A DNA stretch of 64,000 bases from Microterricola pindariensis. Its GTDB lineage: Bacteria > Actinomycetota > Actinomycetes > Actinomycetales > Microbacteriaceae. Shown one piece after another: positions 48,217-56,618 of this stretch. The stretch is from positions 48,850-112,849 of the forward strand of contig NZ_MPZN01000005.1 of NCBI RefSeq assembly GCF_002936985.1, given 5' to 3'. Position 1 is the stretch's first letter. Each line of letters opens with the position of its first letter. Below the pieces are notes generated by a model. That model searched no databases and was not told the DNA's origin. It saw nothing but the letters and a program-made list of their open reading frames with translations. A program made the translations under genes and the position numbers.

Positions 48217-49356
48217 TTATGCCTTCACCGTGTGTCGATTGGGATCAGTGGGGTTGTAAAGCGCGGTTTCGATGCTGTCGCCGACGAACTGATTGCCCTG
48301 GGACATGGCCCGGGTGTCAGCGTACTGTTGCGAGCGATCCTGCACCCGGTCCGTAAACGGACGCTCCAGCCGCTCCCATTCCTTGAGTGCCTCTGGCATC
48401 TCGGCGGCGCCGGCTGCGGTGGCCGCGACGGCCAGCGTCCACGCGTTCTGCATCGCTGCGCCGGCGCCCTGGGCGAGCGCAGGGCACATTGCGTGTGCCG
48501 CGTCACCGATCAGGGCGACCTTTCCGTCGGTCCAGGACTCCAGCCGCGTGGTCTGGTAGCCGTAGTACTTGCCCGGGGTCTTGGCCGCATCTGCCAACAC
48601 GGGGGCGAGCTGGGGGAAGACGGCGGTCCAAAGGTCGAGGTCGATCGGCACCCGGGATCCATCGGCATCCGCCGCAGGCGACATCAATGCGATGTAGAGC
48701 TCGTCTTCGTTGGCCGGGGTGTAGAGCACCCGCAACACCCGCGGATCAAGGTTCCAGAAGTCGATGACGTTGTCCCACTCGGTGTCCGGTTCGAGCGCCT
48801 GAAGCTCTGCCTTGCGGCGGGGCACCAGGAAACGCGTGATTCCGTCGCGCGAACGCTCGCGCTTGAGCGGAATCTCCAGCGAGTCCCGCACGGCCGACCC
48901 CACACCGTCGGCGCCGATGATGAGATCAGCCTCGGCCGTGTCGCCGTTCGTGAAGCTGATCTTCCCATCCGGCGTTGCGCCTGCGACCTCGGAGCCAGCC
49001 AATACCTGCACGCCCGCCTCCCGCGCGGCGCAGAGCAGCGTCTCGAAGAGGTGGGAGCGCGTCATCGTGCGCCAGCTGATTCCGTCGAGTGTCTCCTGCG
49101 ACTGGATCACGTTGTTCATCCGGGTCTCGTACGCCGGCGGCGTCATGGAGCGGGACATGAGGTCGTGCGTGGCGCCGAGCTTGTCGATCACCTGCAGGCT
49201 GTTGTTCCAGACGACGATTCCCGCGCCCTCGGTTCGCAGCTCGGGAGCACGCTCGTGCACTCGAACACTCCAGCCCATCCGAGCCAGCGCTGTGGCGGCG
49301 GTGAGCCCTGCGAATCCCCCGCCCGATATCTCGGCGTGGCGTTGGTGTTCGGCCAT
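48217..49356 (-). CDS. 2-Methyl-3-hydroxypyridine-5-carboxylate (MHPC) oxygenase
   Basis: 379 residues from the ATG giving MAEHQRHAEI, with AGGGGA upstream; the longer frame crosses the promoter. FAD-dependent aromatic hydroxylase fold: GGGFAGLTAATALARMGW, DLIIGADGVGSAVRDS and GKVALIGDAAHAMCPALAQG. The segments PPAYETRMNN, WRTMTRSHLFE, LYIALMSPAAD and DAAHAMCPALAQGAG parallel the M. loti MHPC oxygenase, which is also ~379 residues. The enzyme adds oxygen and opens the pyridine ring to give 2-(acetamidomethylene)succinate. It heads the second catabolic operon (oxygenase, DUF1185, decarboxylase, FHMPC dehydrogenase, hydrolase, PEBP, amidohydrolase) and has a TTGCGA/TATAAG promoter 50-80 bp upstream. 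Confidence 0.9.
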   Translation of the reverse strand: MAEHQRHAEISGGGFAGLTAATALARMGWSVRVHERAPELRTEGAGIVVWNNSLQVIDKLGATHDLMSRSMTPPAYETRMNNVIQSQETLDGISWRTMTRSHLFETLLCAAREAGVQVLAGSEVAGATPDGKISFTNGDTAEADLIIGADGVGSAVRDSLEIPLKRERSRDGITRFLVPRRKAELQALEPDTEWDNVIDFWNLDPRVLRVLYTPANEDELYIALMSPAADADGSRVPIDLDLWTAVFPQLAPVLADAAKTPGKYYGYQTTRLESWTDGKVALIGDAAHAMCPALAQGAGAAMQNAWTLAVAATAAGAAEMPEALKEWERLERPFTDRVQDRSQQYADTRAMSQGNQFVGDSIETALYNPTDPNRHTVKA

Positions 49357-49406
49357 GTTTTGTTCCCCTCGCTTGGTGGCTCGCGACGAACCAATTGCTT
49401 CACAAA

Positions 49407-49444
49407 TTCTTATATTCTGAGGATCGTTTCTCGCAATAGTAGAG
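49407..49444. promoter_or_regulatory. Weak candidate operator 3 of the B6 island
   Basis: TTCTTATA (49407-49414) matches the half-site in 7 of 8 positions. The position 30 bp on holds TAGTAGAG (5 of 8). The spacing equals that of operators 1 and 2, and the site overlaps the oxygenase promoter, but the right half is poor. Confidence 0.35.
49409..49436 (-). promoter_or_regulatory. Promoter of the MHPC oxygenase operon
   Basis: On the minus strand, -35 TTGCGA and -10 TATAAG are separated by 16 bp. The start of transcription would lie about 45 nt before the oxygenase ATG. Confidence 0.6.
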
Positions 49445-49806
49445 ATTGTGGCATCACGGCGGAACTGGGCGCAAGAGTTCTTGACCGATTTCCCGAACCT
49501 TTTACACGCTGGAAACACCTGCGGCGGGGAGCACGCCACGCAGACCGAATGCGGCACAAACGGCCCAGGTCAGGCATTTCTGTGGGCGCAGAGGTTGGCA
49601 GACCGACCCCTCGGGCCGCAGAGAGGCGTGCAGTGCCGCCCCGCAGGCCGGGAGGCTCCGCTGCAACTCGGAGGGCAACACGACGGGCGTCGCCCGGGGA
49701 TGTCCGGCGTCAGGCCGGCACCGCGCCTGGGCGCCGCAGGGTTCGGAGGTCGAGCCGAGCGCGGCTTCGACCACGCCGCATGACGGCAGAAGCCGCCCTT
49801 GGACGC
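49445..49806. other. Intergenic region without a supported gene
   Basis: Between the oxygenase promoter and the ComB-like gene. Short open frames on both strands exist but lack start signals and recognisable protein character. I see no RNA gene or clear repeat. It marks the edge of the B6 island. Confidence 0.5.
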
Positions 49807-50385
49807 TCAGCCGCGCAGCAGCAGCGCCTGCTCCTCGGTGTCCAGTGCGCCTGCCGCGCGGATCAGCGCCGGGGCGACGCCTGCCGCCACGAGCTGCTGG
49901 GCCGAGGCGCTGGCCGTCAGCAGGTGGGCGACCGCTCCGCGCAGCCCGGTGAAGGCGGCGCAACTGGCGGCGGCCTCCGGCGAGCAGTAATCGGTGCCGA
50001 GGGTGGCCAGCGCGTCGATGACGGCGCCAGCGGCCAGCTGGTCCTCGACGGCGAAGCGCACCGCGCCGTGCTCCGGCTCCCCCGCGGCGAGGATCGCGAT
50101 CATGGCGCGGCGGCCGAGCCGGTGCTGCAGATCGGTGATCCAGCGCGCGGTGGCTGCCGCGGTCGCGAATCCGGCGCCGAGCACCGGGATGCCGGTCGGG
50201 AGCAGGTCGAGGATGCCGCTGCGCTCGTGCCCGCCGGTGTGCTGGAGGTCGGGGCCCAGGACGTCGACCCAGACGACCACGTCGGCGCCCGGAGCGATGC
50301 GGGCGGCTCCGGCGACGCCCCAGTCGAAGCGCACCTGGTACTTGGCCTGGGCGGTGGGGGCGGGCGGGATGTCGGCTGTGCTCAC
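49807..50385 (-). CDS. ComB-like (2-phosphosulfolactate phosphatase family) protein
   Basis: 192 residues from a GTG giving (M)STADIPPAPTAQ; an ATG 66 bp upstream is possible. The fold is ComB-like: VRFDWGVAGAARIAPGADVVVWVDVL at the N-terminus, followed by GHERSG, AILAAGEPEHGAVRFAVEDQLAAG and SPEAAAS. The named enzyme releases phosphate from 2-phosphosulfolactate in coenzyme M synthesis, but actinobacterial members lack that pathway and their substrate is unknown. No membrane segment. The adjacent cache-domain gene is on the same strand, separated by 121 bp. Confidence 0.75.
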   Translation of the reverse strand: MSTADIPPAPTAQAKYQVRFDWGVAGAARIAPGADVVVWVDVLGPDLQHTGGHERSGILDLLPTGIPVLGAGFATAAATARWITDLQHRLGRRAMIAILAAGEPEHGAVRFAVEDQLAAGAVIDALATLGTDYCSPEAAASCAAFTGLRGAVAHLLTASASAQQLVAAGVAPALIRAAGALDTEEQALLLRG

Positions 50386-50477
50386 CGTTCTATGGTGGCA
50401 TGCGCGCGCGACGCGCAGCGTCGCGAAAGGCGGCAGCCCAGTCCAAGGCAACCTGTGGACAGTTACCGGTGCTTGCC

Positions 50478-50497
50478 GGGTTTCGACAGGCTCAACC
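50478..50497 (+). repeat. Possible dispersed REP-like fragment
   Basis: A short element containing GGTTTCGACAGGCTCAACC, with GGTT/AACC ends. I recall similar copies between genes in Microbacteriaceae genomes, but only one copy is in this window, so its repeat nature cannot be shown here. Confidence 0.3.
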
Positions 50498-50506
50498 AGC
50501 GCGGGC

Positions 50507-51208
50507 TCAGCCGACGATGATGTCGAGCTCGACGCCGCCGCAGCGGGCGCGCTCCAGCTCGGCGAGCCGGCCGCCGCGCACCGCGTCGCCGGTGGTGTGC
50601 GCGGCGTCCGTGGAGAGCACCACCCGGCCGACGCCGTTGACGAGCGTCACCGGCTCGCCGAGGGCGCTGAGGCGCGGCAGGAGCTGGCGCTCGACCGAGT
50701 CGATGAGCATGTCGAGGCCGGCGACGCCGACGAAGTCGCCGTCGATGTGAACGGGGGCCGCGACGGTGACCGTGTACTCGTCGCTGCAGAGGTAGTCGAC
50801 GTGCGGCCCGGCGACGTGCGGGGCGCCCGTCATCATCGGCACCCGGAACCACTCGAAGTCGCTGTAGTCGATGAACTCCTTGTTCACCGACTGGGCGGCG
50901 AGCACGAGCTTGCCGCGGTCATCGCCCTGCCACCAGGAGAGGTGGTTGCGCGCGCCGGTGAGCAGGTCGACGGCGGCGATGAAGCCCGCGCCGTAGACGC
51001 GCGCCTCGACCAGGGCCAGCGCGGCGTGGGCGTGCGGTTCGACGAGCAGGTCGAGCTGGGCGGCCGTCAGCGCCCCCGAGCCCTTGGCCGCGGCGAGCTG
51101 GCCGCCGAGGACCTGTGCGGCCTCTTCCAGCACGCTGATCGGGGCACGGAAGTATTCGGACACGATCTCGGTCGCACGGGTGGCCGTGGAATGTGTCGTC
51201 GTCACCAT
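50507..51208 (-). CDS. Cache-domain-containing protein
   Basis: 233 residues, soluble, without signal peptide or membrane helix. The second half reads like a PDC/cache sensor: FIDYSDFEWFRVPMMTGAPH, DYLCSDEYTVTVAAPV, DGDFVGVAGLDMLIDSVE and LVNGVGRVVLSTD. Cache domains normally sense extracellular small molecules; a soluble cytoplasmic version next to a GntR/FCD regulator and a polyamine-type transporter could sense the same imported compound inside the cell. The start ATG has GGGAG 9 nt upstream. It lies 77 bp downstream of the regulator gene on the same strand, so the two may be cotranscribed. Confidence 0.8.
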   Translation of the reverse strand: MVTTTHSTATRATEIVSEYFRAPISVLEEAAQVLGGQLAAAKGSGALTAAQLDLLVEPHAHAALALVEARVYGAGFIAAVDLLTGARNHLSWWQGDDRGKLVLAAQSVNKEFIDYSDFEWFRVPMMTGAPHVAGPHVDYLCSDEYTVTVAAPVHIDGDFVGVAGLDMLIDSVERQLLPRLSALGEPVTLVNGVGRVVLSTDAAHTTGDAVRGGRLAELERARCGGVELDIIVG

Positions 51209-51285
51209 GGCGTCGCGCTCCCGTCGTCACCGCCTCGTAGCCGTGATCGTCGGAGCTTATCGAGAGAAGGGAGCTCCCTGCCAAC

Positions 51286-52116
51286 TCACGCCGTCTGCGC
51301 TTGGATCGCGATGAGCGCGTCGATGACGGCATCCACCATCTGCTCTGTGGCGTCGACGGCGCCCGGCGCATCGCCCCGCTCGACGGCGTCGATCACGGCC
51401 AGGAGCAGCGCGCGCTCGGTGCCGCGGTGCTCGCTCACGGTGTCGACCAGCCGCAGCAGCGGCGAGATCTCGGCCTGCAGACGCATCTGCTCCCGTGTCA
51501 GCCGGGCCGACTGGCTGAGCGCCACGAGCTCGATCTGCACGTCATCCAGGGTGCGCCGCCACTGCTCGAGGTCGCCCTCGTCGAGGCGGTCGAAGCGGGT
51601 GCGCAGCGCCTGCACCTCCGAGGGCACCGCACGGCGGGCGGCGAGGCGCACGCAGGCGGCGGTGATCGCCGCGTAGTGGGCGCCGAGGTCGCGCAGCGAC
51701 AGCCGCGAGGCAGTGCGCAACGACTCGCGCGCATGGCTGATCGGGTCGGCGCCCTCCGCCACGAAACTGCCGCCGTTGCGCCCGCGCCGGGTGACGACCA
51801 GCCCGCGGGCCCGGAGGCCGAGCAGCGACTCCCGTACCGTGGCCGGGGCGACACCGAAGGTGCGCGCGAGCTCGGACTCGGATGGCAGGCGCTCCCCTGC
51901 GCGGAGCAGCCCGCCGGTGATGGCATCGGCAAGCCGGCGCTCGACGAGCTCAGCACGGCCGGCATCGCCGATCGACTGGAACAGCGCGCCCTCCAAACGG
52001 CGCGGAACCATCGACCGATCAGCCTGCGGCTCTGCCACGACTCCCCCGTTCTGAACCCCCGAGCCATCGCGCCCCGCGTCTAGCGCGCGGGGTCCACGTG
52101 ATTCCGGCGAGTCCAC
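51286..52116 (-). CDS. GntR-family regulator with FCD domain
   Basis: 276 residues from a GTG that lies 6 nt after a CAGAAT -10-like box; later starts (GTG 52038, ATG 52011) are possible because the first ~30 residues look disordered. GntR winged helix at about 50-115: LVERRLADAITGG, LPSESELARTFGVAPATVRESL and GLVVTRRGRNGGSFV. The rest is an all-helical FCD effector domain. FadR/FCD regulators respond to carboxylates or amines and often control adjacent transport genes. It is divergent from the pot-type transporter operon with a shared 135-bp promoter region, so it is the likely regulator of that operon. Confidence 0.88.
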   Translation of the reverse strand: MDSPESRGPRALDAGRDGSGVQNGGVVAEPQADRSMVPRRLEGALFQSIGDAGRAELVERRLADAITGGLLRAGERLPSESELARTFGVAPATVRESLLGLRARGLVVTRRGRNGGSFVAEGADPISHARESLRTASRLSLRDLGAHYAAITAACVRLAARRAVPSEVQALRTRFDRLDEGDLEQWRRTLDDVQIELVALSQSARLTREQMRLQAEISPLLRLVDTVSEHRGTERALLLAVIDAVERGDAPGAVDATEQMVDAVIDALIAIQAQTA

Positions 52117-52178
52117 CGCTCAATTCTGACACCGAACACGCGCAAACAACGCATTCTCGACACGCCCCCGAAACGAGC

Positions 52179-52205
52179 TTGAAATATGACATCTGGTTCT
52201 ATAGG
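52179..52205 (+). promoter_or_regulatory. Candidate promoter of the polyamine-type transporter operon
   Basis: TTGAAA and TATAGG are 15 bp apart, shorter than ideal. A run of A/T-rich sequence around TTCTATAGGTTAAC is the only such stretch in the divergent region and may also hold the regulator site. The leader to the GTG start is about 40 nt with AAGGAG. Confidence 0.45.
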
Positions 52206-52251
52206 TTAACACTCACCTTTGAGTTCACCGCCGATCTAAGGAGTCCGCACA

Positions 52252-53310
<1,059 letters not shown>

Positions 53311-53414
53311 GCGGCGCCGCCGCGGCCGGCATCCCCACAGCCAGCACCACAGCAACACAGCAGCACCCACTGCAGCACCCACAGCACCACTCACTCACTA
53401 GAAGGAGCGATTCC

Positions 53415-54623
53415 ATGCGATCAAAGATGTTCACAGGGCGACCCAAGATGCTCGCGGGGGCAGCGTTCGTCGCCGCAGCCGCACTCGTCCTCACCGGCTG
53501 CAGCGCCGGCGACGACACGGCAGGCAGCGGTTCGACCGGCGGCCTCAGCATCGACGTCCCCGATGTTGCCATGCACTCCGCGATGGGCGACATGGAGAAG
53601 GAGCTCAACATCGTCGCGTGGAGCGGCTTCGTCGAGCCTGCCTGGAGCGACCAGTTCACCGCCGACACCGGCTGCACGGTCAACCGCCGCGTCGCCGGAA
53701 CCAGCGACGAGATGGTGCAGCTCATGCGCACCGGCGACTACGACCTCGTGTCGGCATCCGGCGATGCCAGCCTGCGCCTGATCGCCGGCGGCGACGTCGC
53801 CCCGATCAACCTCGACCTCGTGCCGAACTTTGGCGACGACATCGTGCCCGGCATGAAGGGCCAGATCTACGACACGATCAACGGCAAGTCCTACGGCGTG
53901 CCGATCGGCCGCGGCGCCAACATCCTGCAGTACAACAGCGAGGTCGTCACCGAGGCGCCCACCAGCTGGGACGTCGCCTGGGAGGCCGACAGCCCCTACG
54001 CCGGCCAGATCATCGGCTATGACGCACCGATCTACATCGCGGATGCCGCCGTCTACCTGATGGCGCACCAGCCGGAGCTCGGCATCACCAACCCGTACGC
54101 CCTGGACCAGACCCAGCTCGACGCCGCGATCAAGCTGCTCAAGCAGCAGAACAAGATCGTCTCCGAGTACTGGGCCGACCCGGCCGCACAGATCACCTCC
54201 TTCATGGGCGGCACCACCAACCTCGGAACCTCGTGGGAGATCCTGCGCAAGCTGACCGGCGACGAGAAGTTCAAGAGCGTTCTGCCCGCAGAGGGCTCGA
54301 CCGGCTGGTCTGACGCCTGGATGATCGGCGCCGAGTCGAAGAGCCCCAACTGCGCCTACGCGTGGATGGACTACACCAGCTCGCCCGAGGTGAACGGCGC
54401 CATCGCCATGAACTTCGGCATGGCCCCGGCCAACGCCGCGTTCTGCTCGCTCAACGACGAGGCAGCCGCGCACTGCGACTACTTCAACGCCACTGACGAG
54501 GAGTACTTCGAGAAGGTCTGGTTCTGGACCACGCCGATCGAGCAGTGCATCGACGGCCGCACGGATGCCACGTGCACCAACTTCCAGCAGTGGACGGACG
54601 CCTGGCTCACCGTCAAGAGCTAA
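53415..54623 (+). CDS. potD: Polyamine-type ABC transporter substrate-binding lipoprotein
   Basis: 402 residues. Lipoprotein signal peptide with lipobox VLTGC at about residue 31. The mature domain is a PotD/PotF-like bilobal fold: LNIVAWSGFVEPAWSDQF, MRTGDYDLVSASGDAS, GKSYGVPIGRGANILQYN, TNLGTSWEIL and CAYAWMDYTSSPEVNG. Start ATG has AGGAG upstream. The 104-bp gap after the ATPase gene is rich in degenerate CAGCACC repeats and has no gene. Several paired Cys residues in the C-terminal third may be disulfide-bonded outside the cell. Substrate likely a polyamine or related cation. Confidence 0.9.
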   Translation: MRSKMFTGRPKMLAGAAFVAAAALVLTGCSAGDDTAGSGSTGGLSIDVPDVAMHSAMGDMEKELNIVAWSGFVEPAWSDQFTADTGCTVNRRVAGTSDEMVQLMRTGDYDLVSASGDASLRLIAGGDVAPINLDLVPNFGDDIVPGMKGQIYDTINGKSYGVPIGRGANILQYNSEVVTEAPTSWDVAWEADSPYAGQIIGYDAPIYIADAAVYLMAHQPELGITNPYALDQTQLDAAIKLLKQQNKIVSEYWADPAAQITSFMGGTTNLGTSWEILRKLTGDEKFKSVLPAEGSTGWSDAWMIGAESKSPNCAYAWMDYTSSPEVNGAIAMNFGMAPANAAFCSLNDEAAAHCDYFNATDEEYFEKVWFWTTPIEQCIDGRTDATCTNFQQWTDAWLTVKS

Positions 54624-54692
54624 GCACCGGGATGGGCGGGCCGACCGGCCCGCCCATCCGCCCCACCCCGTAATCGATCGAACGGACCCTCC

Positions 54693-55520
54693 ATGAATCG
54701 CCGCGCGCACCTGGGCGCCCTGCTCGCGCTGCCGATGTTCTGGCTCATTGGCATCTACATCTTCTCGCTCGTCATGCTGCTCGTGACGGCGTTCTGGATC
54801 ACCGATCCGTTCACCTCCAAGGTGAAGCCCGGCTTCACGCTGCGCAACTTCGAACAGATCATCGCGAACCCCGCGTACTTCAGCACCTCGATGCGCACCC
54901 TGGGCATCGCCCTCGCCGTGACGATCCTCTGCATCCTCATCTCCATCCCGCTCGGCATCTTCATGGCCAAGGTGGCCGGGCCCAAGATGCGCGCACTGCT
55001 GGCCGTCGCGATCACCCTGCCCCTCTGGGCTGGCTACCTGGTCAAGATCCTCGCCATGCGCATCACCTTCACCGAGGAGGGCTTCTTCAACTGGGCCCTC
55101 TCGCCGTTCGGCATCAGCGGCCCAGGGTTCAGTGCCTTCACCGTCGTCCTGACCCTCACCTACCTCTGGCTGCCCTACATGGCCGTGCCCGTGTACACCG
55201 CGATCCGCCAGCTGCCGCCGAACCTGTTCGACGCCTCGGCCGACCTCGGCGCCGGCGCCTGGCACACCATCCGCACCGTCGTGCTGCCGCTGATCAGGCC
55301 CGCCATCATCGCCGGCTCGATCTTCACCTTCTCGCTCAGCCTCGGCGACTACATCGTGGCCAAGTTCGTGGGCGGCTCGACGCAGATGATCGGCAGCATC
55401 ATCGCCTCCAACATCAACCTGAACCCCCCGATCGCCGCCGCGTTCGCGCTCGTCCCGATCGCCTTCGTCGTCATTTACCTCGTCAGTGTGCAGCGCACCG
55501 GCGCCCTCGAGCGGATGTAA
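54693..55520 (+). CDS. potB: Polyamine-type ABC transporter permease B
   Basis: 275 residues, six predicted membrane helices (first: FWLIGIYIFSLVMLLVTAFW). The BPD_transp_1 cytoplasmic loop that meets the ATPase is DASADLGAGAWHTIRTVVLPL. It is similar to PotB/PotH permeases and pairs with the permease encoded 7 bp downstream. Third gene of the transporter operon. Confidence 0.92.
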   Translation: MNRRAHLGALLALPMFWLIGIYIFSLVMLLVTAFWITDPFTSKVKPGFTLRNFEQIIANPAYFSTSMRTLGIALAVTILCILISIPLGIFMAKVAGPKMRALLAVAITLPLWAGYLVKILAMRITFTEEGFFNWALSPFGISGPGFSAFTVVLTLTYLWLPYMAVPVYTAIRQLPPNLFDASADLGAGAWHTIRTVVLPLIRPAIIAGSIFTFSLSLGDYIVAKFVGGSTQMIGSIIASNINLNPPIAAAFALVPIAFVVIYLVSVQRTGALERM

Positions 55521-55527
55521 GGCCGAA

Positions 55528-56340
55528 ATGCTCAGACTCTCCCTTGCGGCAAAGATCGGCCTCGGCGCCATCGTCGCCGTCGCCCTCGCGTTCATGTACG
55601 TGCCGCTGTTCCTCGTCGTGTTCAATTCCTTCAACGAGGCCCGCATCGCGACGTGGCCGGTCACGGACTTCTCGCTGCAGTGGTGGGGCAAGGCCTTCAC
55701 CAGCGAGCCGATCCGCGCCGCCATCCTCAACTCGGTGATCGTCGGCCTCGGCGCAACTGCCGTGGCCCTCGTGCTCGGCACCCTGGTCGCGTTCGCGCTG
55801 CAGCGCTTCACGTTCTTCGGCAAGCAGTCGGTGAACCTGCTCGTTGTGCTGCCGATCGCGCTGCCCGGCGTCGTCACCGGTGTCGCCCTGAACAACACCT
55901 ACAACCAGATCCTGGAGCCGATCGGCATCCAGGTCGGCTACTTCGGCATGATCATCGCGCACGGCACCTTCTGTATCGTCATGGTGTTCAACAACGTGCT
56001 GGCGCGCCTGCGCCGGCTGAGCCCGAACGTCGAGGAAGCCTCGCGCGACCTCGGTGCGACGCCGTGGCAGACGTTCCGCCTGGTCACGTTCCCGCAGTTC
56101 CGCAGCGCGTTCGTCGCCGGCGGCATCCTCGCCTTCGCGCTCAGCTTCGACGAGGTCGTCGTGACGATCTTCACGGCGCCGCCCGGCGTCGACACGCTGC
56201 CGCTCTGGATCATGAACCAGATGGCCCGCCCGAACGAGGCGTCGCTGGTGAACGTGGTCGCGACCGTCGTGATCCTGGCCTCGTTCATCCCGGTGTGGGT
56301 GTCGCAGCGGCTCTCGCGCGACCCGGCCGACCGGGACTGA
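55528..56340 (+). CDS. potC: Polyamine-type ABC transporter permease C
   Basis: 270 residues from the ATG giving MLRLSLAAKIGLG, 7 bp after the PotB stop. Six predicted helices; the EAA loop reads EEASRDLGATPWQTFRLVTFP. It is related to PotC/PotI and would complete the channel with PotB. It is the last gene of the operon and is followed within 25 bp by a strong terminator hairpin. Confidence 0.92.
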   Translation: MLRLSLAAKIGLGAIVAVALAFMYVPLFLVVFNSFNEARIATWPVTDFSLQWWGKAFTSEPIRAAILNSVIVGLGATAVALVLGTLVAFALQRFTFFGKQSVNLLVVLPIALPGVVTGVALNNTYNQILEPIGIQVGYFGMIIAHGTFCIVMVFNNVLARLRRLSPNVEEASRDLGATPWQTFRLVTFPQFRSAFVAGGILAFALSFDEVVVTIFTAPPGVDTLPLWIMNQMARPNEASLVNVVATVVILASFIPVWVSQRLSRDPADRD

Positions 56341-56361
56341 GCCGCCGAAAGCTCCTGCTCT

Positions 56362-56408
56362 GGCGCAGGGCGGATGCCGCATCATGCGGCAGCCGCCCTG
56401 CGCCATTT
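56362..56408 (+). terminator. Terminator of the pot-type operon
   Basis: GGCGCAGGGCGG.TGCCGC (56362-56380) pairs with GCGGCA.CCGCCCTGCGCC (56386-56404) with one mismatch and a 5-nt loop. It is followed on the plus strand by ATTTT, as expected of an intrinsic terminator. Confidence 0.8.
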
Positions 56409-56414
56409 TGGCGT

Positions 56415-56473
56415 GCGCCACTTTGTGCGCCTCCGCGCCCGATGATGTGGCGCGGAGGCGCACGAAGTGGCGC
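56415..56473. repeat. Long inverted repeat (25-bp arms)
   Basis: Arms 56415-56439 and 56449-56473 are complementary over 25 bp with one mismatch and a 9-nt loop. The right arm contains GCACGAAGTGGCGC, a sequence also found at 28718-28734. It lies between convergent genes, so it may terminate the minus-strand neighbour or be a REP-like element. Confidence 0.7.
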
Positions 56474-56547
56474 GGGGCAGGGCAGTCGGACGCAGCGGAG
56501 GTGACGCGGGGCAGGGCAGTCGGGCGCAGCGGAGGTGGCGCGGGGCG
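56468..56547. repeat. 34-bp tandem repeat, 2.3 copies
   Basis: Units 56468-56501 and 56502-56535 differ at two positions, and a 12-bp partial third copy follows. The unit contains CGGGGCAGGGCAGTCGG and CGCAGCGGAGG. There is no coding sense, and the arrangement is not CRISPR-like because there are no spacers. Confidence 0.75.
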
Positions 56548-56618
56548 TTTGCTGTCGGTCGCGGTTTTTGAGGTTGCCTGGGTGTGGGCTGCCGCCTCTC
56601 GCGTAGCTTCGCTACGCG

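Noticed and set aside
49448..49963. Short open frames on both strands upstream of the MHPC oxygenase
   Set aside because: No Shine-Dalgarno or leaderless box, and Arg/Pro/Ala-biased translations typical of random GC-rich frames.
56468..56547. Tandem repeats considered as a CRISPR array
   Set aside because: Units are directly adjacent without spacers, only 2.3 copies, and no cas genes are present.
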